A stretch of 64,000 nucleotides of DNA from Nocardioides sp. YIM 152315 (GTDB taxonomy: Bacteria > Actinomycetota > Actinomycetes > Propionibacteriales > Nocardioidaceae), in assembly GCF_029210375.1 (NCBI RefSeq), contig NZ_JARGER010000012.1, forward strand, positions 62,001 to 126,000, written 5' to 3'. The notes beneath the pieces were generated by a model. That model was not told where the DNA came from. It saw only the letters and a program-made list of their open reading frames with translations, and did no database searches. Positions 1-12,993 of this stretch are shown in pieces (within the stretch, counting starts at the first letter, position 1; every line of letters starts with the position of its first letter). The translations under genes and the position numbers were made by a program.

Positions 1-1260
1 CTCGATCGACTCGGCATCCGCAAGCAGACCGAGCAGGCGGTCTTCACCGCCACACGCGGCGGGTTCCGCACGATCGCCAGGGCCAGTCGGGCCTTCGACC
101 GGAGCGGCACGAAGGGCACCCCCGGTGCGCGGCCGGCCGACGCCCCGCGCACCGGGGTCTTCGACCTGACGCCGTCGGAGGACGAGCAGCTGCTCGTCGA
201 CGTCGTCACCGAGCTCGCCACCGACGTGCTGCGGCCCGCCGCCGCCGGGGCCGACGACGCCTGCGCGGCGCCCGACGACGTGCTGAAGGCCGGTCTCGAG
301 GTCGGGCTGCCGATCCTCGGCCTGCCCGAGTCGCTCGGCGGCGTCGCGCAGGAGCGCTCGGCGGTCGCCGGCGCGCTGGTCGCCGAGGCGCTCGCGAAGG
401 GCGACCTCGGGCTGGCCGTCGCGTCCCTGGCCCCGGGCGCCGTCGCGACCGCGATCGGGCTCTGGGGGACCGACGCCCAGCAGCAGACCTACCTCCCGGC
501 GTTCGCCGGCGGCGACGCGCCCGTGGCCGCGCTCGCCCTGACCGAGCCGACCGTCCTCTTCGACGCACTGCGTCCGTCGACCAGCGCCACCCGCACCGCC
601 GACGGCTTCGTGCTCGAGGGCGTGAAGTCGGCGGTGCCACGAGGTGCGGACGCGGAGCTCTTCGTCGTGGGCGCGACCCTCGACGAGCGGCCGGTGCTCT
701 TCCTCGTCGAGGGCGGGACCGCCGGGCTCGAGATCGAGGCCGACCCCGCGATGGGAGTCCGGGCCGCCGGTCTGTGCAAGCTGCACCTGCGCGAGGTGAC
801 CGTGCCCGCGGACGCCGTCCTCGGCGGCACCGACGGCACGACGTCCGCCCAGGCGTACGTGGAGTGCGTGCGGCTGTCCCGCCTCGCCTGGTGCGCGCTC
901 GGTGTCGGCGTCGGCCAGGCCGTGCTCGACTACGTGACGCCGTACGTCAAGGAGCGCGAGGCCTTCGGCGAGCCGATCGCGCATCGCCAGTCCGTCGCGT
1001 TCATGGTCGCGAACATGGCGATCGAGCTCCAGGCGATGCGGCTGCTGACCTGGAAGGCCGCCTCCCGCGCGGCCGCCGGCAAGGACGTCGCCCGCGAGGT
1101 CGCGCTGGCGCGCAGGCTGTGCGCCGACAGGGGCATGCAGATCGGGCTCGACGGGGTGCAGCTGCTCGGCGGGCACGGATTCGTCAAGGAGCACCCGGTC
1201 GAACGGTGGTACCGCGACCTGCGGGCCATCGGCGTCATGGAGGGCGGGGTGCTGGTCTGA
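1..1260 (+). CDS. acyl-CoA dehydrogenase, 5' end cut by window
   Basis: Flavin-dependent alpha,beta-dehydrogenation of an acyl-CoA. The frame is open from base 1 (it reads LDRLGIRKQTEQAV...), so the gene begins before the window and the ATG at 226 is internal. The visible part has the acyl-CoA dehydrogenase N-domain, the beta-domain (ALTEPTVLFDALRPSTSATRT) and the C-terminal helical domain (LLGGHGFVKEHPVERWYRDLRA). The terminal MEGG holds a Glu where the family's catalytic base usually lies. The TGA stop overlaps the ATG of a second acyl-CoA dehydrogenase (TGATG), so the two are translationally coupled. Paired, unequal subunits often form a heteromeric enzyme in actinobacterial lipid or steroid catabolism. 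The substrate cannot be told from sequence. Confidence 0.88.
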   Translation, partial: LDRLGIRKQTEQAVFTATRGGFRTIARASRAFDRSGTKGTPGARPADAPRTGVFDLTPSEDEQLLVDVVTELATDVLRPAAAGADDACAAPDDVLKAGLEVGLPILGLPESLGGVAQERSAVAGALVAEALAKGDLGLAVASLAPGAVATAIGLWGTDAQQQTYLPAFAGGDAPVAALALTEPTVLFDALRPSTSATRTADGFVLEGVKSAVPRGADAELFVVGATLDERPVLFLVEGGTAGLEIEADPAMGVRAAGLCKLHLREVTVPADAVLGGTDGTTSAQAYVECVRLSRLAWCALGVGVGQAVLDYVTPYVKEREAFGEPIAHRQSVAFMVANMAIELQAMRLLTWKAASRAAAGKDVAREVALARRLCADRGMQIGLDGVQLLGGHGFVKEHPVERWYRDLRAIGVMEGGVLV

Positions 1261-2492
1261 TGGCCATCTCTTTGGACAACCCCCGGAAGTTCAAGCCGCT
1301 CGTCGGGCAGGCCCACCAGGTCGCGATGAACGTGCTGCGGCCGATCTCGCGCAAGTACGACAACGCGGAGCACGAGTACCCCAAGGAGCTCGACATGCTC
1401 GCCGCGATGATCGACGGGCTCTCGGAGTCCGGCGCGAGCGAGGGGGCCGGTGCGGCCGGCGTGAAGTGCGACGACGGGGCGATCGACGACGGCGCAGTGA
1501 AGAACGGCGCTGTGAAGAACGGCGCCAACCTCGCCTCCGTGATGTCGATCGCCGAGATGTGCTGGGGCGACGTCGGGCTGCTGCTGTCGATGCCGCGCCA
1601 GGGCCTCGGCAACTCCGCGATCGCCTCGGTGGCGAACGAGGAGCAGCACGAGCGGTTCGACGGGCTGTGGGCGTCGATGGCGATCACCGAGCCCGGCACG
1701 GGGTCCGACTCGGCCAACATCCGGACGACCGCCGTGCGGGACGGCGACGGCTACGTGATCAACGGCGAGAAGATCTTCGTGACGTCCGGGGACCGCGCCG
1801 ACGCCGTCGTCGTGTGGGCGACGCTCGACAGGGAGCTCGGGCGGGCGGCGATCAAGTCGTTCGTGGTGCCGAAGGGCACCCCGGGCATGACGGTCGAGCG
1901 CCTGGAGCGCAAGCTCGGCATCAAGGCCTCCGACACCGCCACCATCCGGTTCGAGGACTGCCGCGTGCCGGCGGAGAACCTCCTCGGCTCGCCCGGGATC
2001 GACGTCAAGCAGGGCTTCGCGGGCGCGATGGCGACCTTCGACAACACCCGCCCGCTGGTCGCGTCGATGGCCGTCGGCTGCGCGCGCGCCGCGCTCGACC
2101 TGACCCGAGAGCTGCTCGCGCAGGCGGGCGTGGAGGTCGACTACGACCGGCCGGCGATCACGCAGTCGGCGGCAGCCGCGAGGCTCCTCCAGATGGAGGC
2201 CGACTGGGAGGCGGCGTACCTCCTCATGCTCCAGGCCGCCTGGATGGCCGACAACCGCCGGCCCAACTCGCTGGAGGCGTCGATGGCGAAGGCCAAGGCC
2301 GGTCGGGTCGGCTCCGACATCACGCTGTCGTGCGTCGAGCTCGCCGGGTCCGTCGGCTACAGCGAGGGGGAGCTGCTCGAGAAGTGGGCCCGTGACTCCA
2401 AGATCCTGGACATCTTCGAGGGCACCCAGCAGATCCAGCAGCTGATCGTCGCCCGCCGCGTGCTGGGCCTGACCAGCGCGGAGCTGAAGTAG
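1260..2492 (+). CDS. acyl-CoA dehydrogenase, second subunit
   Basis: A complete 410-residue acyl-CoA dehydrogenase. Its ATG overlaps the stop of the preceding dehydrogenase. The flavin and substrate region reads ASMAITEPGTGSDSANIRTT, and the C-terminal IFEGTQQIQQLIVARR carries the Glu in the position of the MCAD-type catalytic base. Between the first helices (about residues 55-93) is a low-complexity insert, rich in Gly, Ala and Asp, ending in the duplicated DGAVKNGAVKNGANLAS. At DNA level this is a short tandem duplication. The flanking helices are intact, so the insert is probably a surface loop. Together with the upstream gene it probably makes a heteromeric fatty-acyl or steroid-CoA dehydrogenase; the substrate is unknown. 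Confidence 0.9.
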   Translation: MAISLDNPRKFKPLVGQAHQVAMNVLRPISRKYDNAEHEYPKELDMLAAMIDGLSESGASEGAGAAGVKCDDGAIDDGAVKNGAVKNGANLASVMSIAEMCWGDVGLLLSMPRQGLGNSAIASVANEEQHERFDGLWASMAITEPGTGSDSANIRTTAVRDGDGYVINGEKIFVTSGDRADAVVVWATLDRELGRAAIKSFVVPKGTPGMTVERLERKLGIKASDTATIRFEDCRVPAENLLGSPGIDVKQGFAGAMATFDNTRPLVASMAVGCARAALDLTRELLAQAGVEVDYDRPAITQSAAAARLLQMEADWEAAYLLMLQAAWMADNRRPNSLEASMAKAKAGRVGSDITLSCVELAGSVGYSEGELLEKWARDSKILDIFEGTQQIQQLIVARRVLGLTSAELK

Positions 2493-2502
2493 GGGGTGGT
2501 CG

Positions 2503-7706
<5,204 letters not shown>

Positions 7707-7782
7707 CAAGGACCCCTACCCGACCGCCGCGCGGGACAAAACATCGCGGGTGAACATCGAGGGACAAACATCGCGGTGTGCG

Positions 7783-8376
7783 TCACCCGCGGGAGCTGCG
7801 CTCCGTCCGGCCGCGCACGATCCCGATGAAGCGCTGCACCCACGGATCGTCGTTGTCGACGAGCCAGGCGAGCCCGATCGTGGTGGGCGGCAGATCGGTC
7901 ACGACGCGGTAGGTCGCGTCCTTGCGGTGGTGCAGCCGGGCGACCGACATCGGGACGATCACGACGCCCGTGCCGGAGGCGACCACCTCGACGGCGTCCT
8001 TGACCGACATCGGCGGCCAGGCGAGCTGCTGCGCGGCCGGGGTCCAGCCGGACCGGTGGGGGAGCACCAGCTGCTCGTCGGCGAGGTCGGCGAGCGTCAC
8101 GTCGTCGGCGAGGGTCAGCAGGTGCTCGGTGCCCATCACGGCGACCGGCAGCTCGTCGTAGAGCGGAATGCAGTGCAGTCCCTCGCGGTCCACCGGGAGC
8201 CGCACCAGGGCCATGTCGAGCGTGCCCTCGCGGATCCGGGCCTCCTGCTCCGCCTCGTCGACCGGCACGAGCTCCAGCGGGTCGCGGGCGTAGCGCGACC
8301 GCCACGTGCGCGCCCACTTGTCCGGCGTCGCGCCGGTGACGAAGCCGACGCGGAAGTGCCCGAACGCCTCGCTCAA
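7783..8376 (-). CDS. LysR-type substrate-binding domain protein lacking HTH
   Basis: A 197-residue protein equivalent to the effector-binding half of a LysR regulator: a periplasmic-binding-like fold with ...GTLDMALVRLPVDREGLHCIPLYDE... and ...VASGTGVVIVPMSVARL.... The frame upstream contains no winged-helix sequence before it closes, so the DNA-binding domain is absent, not missed. Similar stand-alone domains are common in actinobacteria, so this is probably a genuine small protein and not a recent truncation. The start is TTG at 8376 with no good ribosome site. It may act as a small-molecule sensor or a regulator subunit; function unknown. Confidence 0.75.
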   Translation of the reverse strand: MSEAFGHFRVGFVTGATPDKWARTWRSRYARDPLELVPVDEAEQEARIREGTLDMALVRLPVDREGLHCIPLYDELPVAVMGTEHLLTLADDVTLADLADEQLVLPHRSGWTPAAQQLAWPPMSVKDAVEVVASGTGVVIVPMSVARLHHRKDATYRVVTDLPPTTIGLAWLVDNDDPWVQRFIGIVRGRTERSSRG

Positions 8377-8383
8377 CCGGTGC

Positions 8384-8647
8384 TCACGCCGCCTTCGAGC
8401 GGCCCGCGAGCCAGCGCCACAGCGCGGTCACGATGAGCGCGCCGACGAGGGAGCCGATGATGCCGCTCGCCCGCAGCTCGATGCCGTCGCCCGCGAGCAG
8501 GCTGATGAGCAGGCCGCCGACGAACGAGCCGACCAGGCCGGCCACGATCGCCATGGTCCAGTCGACGCTCCCGCCCTCGCGGCCGAGGACGAGCTGCGCA
8601 CCGGCGCCGATCAGCATGCCGAACAGGATGAGACCGATGATGAGCAT
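8384..8647 (-). CDS. GlsB/YeaQ/YmgE family stress membrane protein
   Basis: An 87-residue protein with three glycine-rich hydrophobic segments (LIIGLILFGMLIGAGAQLV, WTMAIVAGLVGSFVGGLLI, GIIGSLVGALIVTALWRWL), the pattern of the transglycosylase-associated or GlsB family. Members sit in the cytoplasmic membrane and are often induced by envelope or general stress; the molecular role is not known. TAGGAT lies 6 nt before the ATG, so it is probably a leaderless transcript. The LysR-domain gene starts 7 bp downstream on the same strand and may be co-transcribed. Confidence 0.85.
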   Translation of the reverse strand: MLIIGLILFGMLIGAGAQLVLGREGGSVDWTMAIVAGLVGSFVGGLLISLLAGDGIELRASGIIGSLVGALIVTALWRWLAGRSKAA

Positions 8648-8653
8648 GAGGCG

Positions 8654-8659
8654 ATCCTA
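8654..8659 (-). promoter_or_regulatory. leaderless -10 for the GlsB-family gene
   Basis: TAGGAT on the minus strand, 6 nt upstream of the ATG at 8647. Confidence 0.6.
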
Positions 8660-8682
8660 GGGGCGGTGACGCGCGCGGCCCC

Positions 8683-9381
8683 TCACCCGGTTTCACCGAA
8701 CTGCTCGACCCGGATCGCGTCGGTCCGCATCCCGGTCTCCTCGAGCAGCCGCGTCGCGTACGACGCGAAGCCGACCGACCCGCACACGTAGGCGCGCTCC
8801 GCGCCGTCGACGTACGGCGCGAGCTCGTCGTGGTAGGGCGGCGCGGCGACCCTGCCGCCGAGGTTCTCGCGGGTGAGGGCGATGAAGGCGCCGTAGCGCT
8901 GCAGCTCGGCGGCGTACGGCAGCTCGTCCCAGGTGCGCGCGAGGGCGACGATCCGGAGCCGGTCGCGCAGGCCCAGGCGGTGGGCGAGGCGCGCCATCGC
9001 GACGAGCGGCACGACCCCGGATCCACCGCCGATCGCCACCGAGGGGACGTCCCCCTTCCACACGAACCAGCCGCCGATCGGCCCGCGCAGCTCCAGCACG
9101 TCTCCCACCTCGGCGACGTCGTGCAGGTGCCCCGAGACCTCGCCGCCCGGGAGGCACTCCACCATCAGCTCCAGGAGCGGGTCGTCGGGGTCGGACGCGA
9201 CCGAGTAGGAGCGCTGGGCGGTGTAGTCGTCGGGCGCCCGCAGGCGGACGACGTAGTGCTGGCCCGGGAGGTGGTCGACCCGGTCCTCGACGTGGAGACG
9301 CAGCCGGACGAGGCGGTCCGTGGGGTGGTCGAGCCCGATGATCGTGCCGGTCGTCCAGCCTCCGGCGGGGGCGTCGGTCAC
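8683..9381 (-). CDS. FAD/NAD(P)-binding ferredoxin-reductase-type oxidoreductase
   Basis: A 232-residue flavin reductase domain. The FAD-binding barrel carries RSYSVASDPDD (RxYS motif) and the NAD-binding half GGGSGVVPLVAMARL and AYVCGSVGFASYATRLLE. There is no ferredoxin domain. Its GTG overlaps the stop of the molybdopterin oxidoreductase gene (GTGA), so the two proteins are probably made in step and work as a pair, the flavoprotein passing electrons to or from the molybdenum subunit. The same two-gene pair is frequent in actinobacteria. The physiological donor and substrate are unknown. Confidence 0.86.
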   Translation of the reverse strand: MTDAPAGGWTTGTIIGLDHPTDRLVRLRLHVEDRVDHLPGQHYVVRLRAPDDYTAQRSYSVASDPDDPLLELMVECLPGGEVSGHLHDVAEVGDVLELRGPIGGWFVWKGDVPSVAIGGGSGVVPLVAMARLAHRLGLRDRLRIVALARTWDELPYAAELQRYGAFIALTRENLGGRVAAPPYHDELAPYVDGAERAYVCGSVGFASYATRLLEETGMRTDAIRVEQFGETG

Positions 9382-9989
9382 GGGTCGCCCTGGTAGCGCT
9401 GCTCGAGCCAGGGGTCGCCGCGGTCGTGGTAGCCGTTCTGCTCCCAGAACCCCGGGCGGTCGCGCTCCATCAGCTCGAGCCGGGTGACCCACTTCGCCGA
9501 CTTCCAGAAGTAGAGGTGCGGCACCAGCAGCCGCACCGGCCCGCCGTGGCCCCGGGGGAGCGGCCGGCCGTCGACCTCCCAGACGACCCACGCGCGGCCG
9601 CCGGTGACGTCCTCGAGCGGCAGGTTGGTCGTGTAGCCGGTCGTCGAGTGCGCCATCACGAACCGCGCCTCGGGCAGCGGCATCGCGATCTCGAGGAGGG
9701 TGTCGACGCTGACCCCGCGGAACGTCATGTCGAACTTCGACCAGGTCGTCACGCAGTGGATGTCCCCGAAGTACGTCGACTCCGGGAGCGCGTGCATCTC
9801 GCGCCAGGACCAGCTGGACGGCCGACCGACCAACCCGTCGACGGTCATCGTCCAGGTCTCGACGTCGAGCTGCGGCGTGGCCTCGGCGGTCAGCGTCGGC
9901 CAGGAGCTGCCGGTGTCGTACTGGCCGGGTGGCAGCCGGTCCGGTCGCTCGGGTCGCCTCTTGCCGAAGAAGCCACGGGTCACGGGCAC
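9378..9989 (-). CDS. sulfite-oxidase-like molybdopterin oxidoreductase
   Basis: A 203-residue single-domain protein of the sulfite oxidase/MsrP (YedY) fold. It has the molybdenum-ligating Cys in FGDIHCVTTW, then the cofactor-binding GRAWVVWEVDGRPLPRGHGGPVRLLVP and the KSAKWVTRLE stretch. There is no twin-arginine signal, so unlike E. coli MsrP it is probably cytoplasmic. The C-terminal dimerisation domain of true sulfite oxidases is missing. It is coupled by GTGA to the flavin reductase downstream. A reductase role, for example on an oxidised sulfur or nitrogen compound, is plausible but is inference. Confidence 0.86.
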   Translation of the reverse strand: MPVTRGFFGKRRPERPDRLPPGQYDTGSSWPTLTAEATPQLDVETWTMTVDGLVGRPSSWSWREMHALPESTYFGDIHCVTTWSKFDMTFRGVSVDTLLEIAMPLPEARFVMAHSTTGYTTNLPLEDVTGGRAWVVWEVDGRPLPRGHGGPVRLLVPHLYFWKSAKWVTRLELMERDRPGFWEQNGYHDRGDPWLEQRYQGDP

Positions 9990-9999
9990 GGGGAAAGTC

Positions 10000-11211
10000 T
10001 CACACAGGGGTGATCGGCAGCGACCTGCGCGACTCGAAGGCGAAGGACGAGCCCGTGCTGAGGCGGGTCACCGAGACCTCGTCGGCCTCAGGTGCCGGCT
10101 CGTCGCGGCGCACGACGGACGCGGTCCACCTCCAGGGCGACCCCTCGACCTCGACGTCGAGGTGCGGGTCGACCGCGCGCAGCAGCGCCTGCAACGGCCG
10201 GACCCGCGCCGGACCGCACAGCGCGATCCACGCCGCGTCCTCCCAGGCCGGCGACGGCCGCACGGTCAGGGTCGTGCCCTCGACGGTCGCGTCGACGTAC
10301 GCCGCCGGGTTGAGCAGCGGGTGCAGCTCCAGCACCCGCATCGGGTCGTCGGTGCGCAGCGCACGGGCGATCCGCTCGGCGGCGATGCCGGCGACGCCCA
10401 CCAGCTGCCTGGTCGCGATCTCGAGCGCCTGCTCGTCGTCGGTCGCGCGCCGCCGCACGGCGTGCACGAACGACAGGTTCAGCAGGTGCATCTGCAGGCA
10501 CACCTCGTCGGCGATGCGGACGAGCGCGGAGTGCGAGAACGCGGCGAAGTCGACGTCGGACACGAGGGGCCCGGAGTAGTCGGCCGCCCCCTCGTCGGCG
10601 GGGTCGATCGGGTCGAGCTCGAGGCCGGCGGCCCGGGTCCTCGCGATCACGTGGTACGGCGGGAGCGGGGTGACCTCCGGGTGCGACTCGTCGATGGTGA
10701 CCGTCCATGCGCAGTGCGGGTGCCGGTCGGCCGGTGTCCGAGGCGGCCGGTGGACCGGCCGGACCTGCGCCTTCGGGTTGGTGGCCACGGCGGTGGCGTC
10801 GAACGTCGGGTCCTCGATGTCGTGACACATCGACCGGACGTAGCTCACGCCCATGGGCTCGACGTCCATCAGGGCGCCGCAGTGGTCGAGGTGGAAGGTC
10901 CCGTGCCACGGGTCCTGCACGTCGTAGCGGAAGTCCATGAACTGCGGCGGCGCACCGATGTCCAGCTGGAGGCCCTTGAAGATCGTGACGACGTCGGTGC
11001 CCTCGTAGCGCAGCGCGCGCTGCATCCGCCGCGTGTAGACGGGGCTCGAGCCCGCCCACTCCTCGATGGCGACCTGCGCCATCTCCTCCCGGCCCCACGC
11101 CGCGATGCACCACGCCATCCCGGAGCGGTCGATGAGCTGCCCGATGAGCAGCAGCTCGGGGACGAGCGTGGCCAGGTCGGGCCGGCTGAGGCTGGCGTAC
11201 CGACTCGGCAT
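10000..11211 (-). CDS. conserved hypothetical protein, putative KstR-regulated
   Basis: A 403-residue soluble protein I do not recognise with certainty. It has no signal peptide or membrane segment. A central stretch has closely spaced Cys and His (FHLDHCGALMDVEP ... VRSMCHDIEDPTFDATA), which could bind a metal or be catalytic. The C-terminal third is a predicted mixed alpha/beta region ending in LSTGSSFAFESRRSLP. The ATG is preceded by GGGAGG. It is divergent from the FadD17-like ligase and the shared 97-bp region holds an exact KstR-type operator over its promoter, so a part in steroid catabolism is likely (inference). The gene ends 10 bp from the molybdopterin gene on the same strand. Confidence 0.75.
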   Translation of the reverse strand: MPSRYASLSRPDLATLVPELLLIGQLIDRSGMAWCIAAWGREEMAQVAIEEWAGSSPVYTRRMQRALRYEGTDVVTIFKGLQLDIGAPPQFMDFRYDVQDPWHGTFHLDHCGALMDVEPMGVSYVRSMCHDIEDPTFDATAVATNPKAQVRPVHRPPRTPADRHPHCAWTVTIDESHPEVTPLPPYHVIARTRAAGLELDPIDPADEGAADYSGPLVSDVDFAAFSHSALVRIADEVCLQMHLLNLSFVHAVRRRATDDEQALEIATRQLVGVAGIAAERIARALRTDDPMRVLELHPLLNPAAYVDATVEGTTLTVRPSPAWEDAAWIALCGPARVRPLQALLRAVDPHLDVEVEGSPWRWTASVVRRDEPAPEADEVSVTRLSTGSSFAFESRRSLPITPV

Positions 11212-11240
11212 CAGGCCTCCCGGAGGGTGATCGCGGTCAC

Positions 11241-11254
11241 TAGAACGTGTTGCA
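11241..11254. promoter_or_regulatory. KstR-type operator
   Basis: TAGAACGTGTTGCA is an exact match to the published KstR pattern TNNAACNNGTTNNA. KstR is the TetR-family repressor of cholesterol catabolism genes in mycobacteria and rhodococci. The site is between two divergent genes, one of them a FadD17-like ligase, a class that is in the KstR regulon elsewhere. It is 18 bp upstream of the ligase's TAGTTT hexamer. Confidence 0.78.
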
Positions 11255-11272
11255 GACTAGCCCCCGGTCGCC

Positions 11273-11290
11273 TAGTTTGACACGCGTCAA
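11273..11290 (+). promoter_or_regulatory. -10 and overlapping palindrome of the FadD17-like gene
   Basis: TAGTTT (11273-11278) is a probable -10. It overlaps the inverted repeat TTGACACGCGTCAA (11277-11290, 5-bp arms, 4-bp spacer), which covers the expected transcription start. This looks like a second operator, distinct from the KstR site; its regulator is unknown. Confidence 0.45.
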
Positions 11291-11308
11291 GCCGGGAGGG
11301 GAGAGGGC

Positions 11309-12898
11309 ATGTCCGAGACGATCCAGCAGCTCCTGCGGGAGCGGGCCGACGACGACGGCATCGCGATCCGGTGGGGCGCGGAGAGCTCGACCTGGCGTGA
11401 GCACGTCGCGGAGTCGTCGGCCGTCGCGGCCGCGCTGCTCGGCGTCGCCGACCGGGCCCGACCGATGCACGTGGGCACGCTGCTGGGCAACACCCCGGAC
11501 ATGCTCCGCGCGATGGCGGCCGCCGCCCTGGGCGGCTACACCCTCTGCGGCATCAACGACACCCGTCGGGGCTACGGCCTGCTCCAGGACGTGCGCCGCG
11601 CCGAGTGCCAGCTGCTGGTCACCGATGCCGAGCACCGGCCGCTCCTCGACGGGCTCGACCTCGACGGCGTACGCGTCCTCGACACCTCGTCGCAGGAGTG
11701 GGCCGACCTCCTCGCCGCGGCCGGGCCGCTCGCGCCGTACCGCGAGGTCGAGGCCATGGACACGTTCATGATGATCTTCACCTCCGGCACCAGCGGCGAC
11801 CCGAAGGCCGTCCAGGTCAACCACCTGATGGTGCTCTTCTCGGGGCTCAACCTGCAGGGCCGCTTCGAGCTCGGCCCCGACGACGTCTGCTACGTCGCCA
11901 TGCCGCTCTTCCACTCCAACGCGGTGGTCGCAGGCTGGAGCCCGGCGGTCTGCGCGGGCGCGACGATCGTGCCGGCGAGGTTCAGCGCGTCCCGATTCCT
12001 CACCGACGTGCGGCAGCACGGCGTGACGTACATGAACTACGTCGGCAAGCCGCTCGCCTACGTGCTCGCCACGCCGGAGCAGCCCGACGACGCGGACAAC
12101 ACCCTGCGGGTCGCCTTCGGCAACGAGGCCAGCGACCGCGACATCGACGAGTTCGGCCGCCGCTTCGGCTGTGCCGTATGGGACGGGTTCGGGTCCACCG
12201 AGCTCGCCGTCATCATCACCCGCGAGCCCGGGACGCCGCCGGGGTCGATCGGCAAGGGCTTCGAGGGCGTCGCGATCTACGACCCGGAGACCGTGACCGA
12301 GCGCGCGGTCGCGGAGTTCGACGGCGACGGCAGGCTCGTCAACGCGGACGCGGCCGTGGGCGAGCTCGTCAACACGACCGGCGGCGGCTACTTCAGCGGC
12401 TACTACAACGACCCGGCGGCCAACGACGAGCGGATGCGGCACGGCATGTACTGGTCGGGCGATCTCGCCTATCGCGACGCCGAGGGGTGGATCTACCTCG
12501 CCGGCCGCACCGCGGACTGGATGCGCGTCGACGGCGAGAACCTCGCGGCCGCCCCGATCGAACGGGTCCTGCAGCGGCTCGGGGCCGTCAACCGGGTCGC
12601 GGTGTACGCCGTCCCCGACGAGAGCGTCGGCGACCAGGTGATGGCCGCTGTCGTGCTCCGCGACGCCGCCACGCTGACGCCGGCGGACCTCGAGGCCTTC
12701 CTGGCCGCGCAGCCGGACCTGTCGGCGAAGGCGTGGCCGCGGTACGTCCGCATCGCCCCGGATCTCCCGAGCACCGCCACCAACAAGGTGCTCAAGCGCG
12801 AGCTCGCGGCGCAGGGCGCGACCGCCGGCAACGGCATGCTCTGGGTGCGCGAGCCGCGCGGCACGACGTACGCCGCGCAGGAGTCCGTCCCCGCCTGA
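11309..12898 (+). CDS. fadD17: FadD17-like steroid-side-chain acyl-CoA ligase
   Basis: ATP-dependent CoA ligase of the ANL superfamily, 529 residues. The AMP-binding P-loop TSGTSGDPKAV begins at about residue 158. It is followed by MPLFHSNAVVAGW, NYVGKPLAYVLATPE, DGFGSTE and the C-terminal hinge GRTADWMRVDGEN with the catalytic-lysine region TATNKVLKREL. The phrases CYVAMPLFHSNAV, YVGKPLAYVLATPEQPDDADN and RFGCAVWDGFGSTE match mycobacterial FadD17 closely. That enzyme activates steroids with a shortened (C5) side chain in cholesterol catabolism. The KstR-type operator upstream supports the same pathway here. The ATG follows GGGAGGGGAGAGG. Assignment to FadD17 rather than FadD19 or FadD3 is by remembered sequence. 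Confidence 0.85.
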   Translation: MSETIQQLLRERADDDGIAIRWGAESSTWREHVAESSAVAAALLGVADRARPMHVGTLLGNTPDMLRAMAAAALGGYTLCGINDTRRGYGLLQDVRRAECQLLVTDAEHRPLLDGLDLDGVRVLDTSSQEWADLLAAAGPLAPYREVEAMDTFMMIFTSGTSGDPKAVQVNHLMVLFSGLNLQGRFELGPDDVCYVAMPLFHSNAVVAGWSPAVCAGATIVPARFSASRFLTDVRQHGVTYMNYVGKPLAYVLATPEQPDDADNTLRVAFGNEASDRDIDEFGRRFGCAVWDGFGSTELAVIITREPGTPPGSIGKGFEGVAIYDPETVTERAVAEFDGDGRLVNADAAVGELVNTTGGGYFSGYYNDPAANDERMRHGMYWSGDLAYRDAEGWIYLAGRTADWMRVDGENLAAAPIERVLQRLGAVNRVAVYAVPDESVGDQVMAAVVLRDAATLTPADLEAFLAAQPDLSAKAWPRYVRIAPDLPSTATNKVLKRELAAQGATAGNGMLWVREPRGTTYAAQESVPA

Positions 12899-12954
12899 GC
12901 CTGCCGAGCCGCACCGGGGGCGTCGGGATTCCCGTCAACCGGCTCGTGCATTGG

Positions 12955-12960
12955 TACCGT
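12955..12960 (+). promoter_or_regulatory. putative -10 of the LCP gene
   Basis: TACCGT lies 33 nt before the LCP ATG, leaving a short leader that holds the GGGAGG ribosome site at 12982-12987. Confidence 0.4.
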
Positions 12961-12993
12961 GCTCTCCGGGAAATTCCGGGCGGGAGGGTGCGC

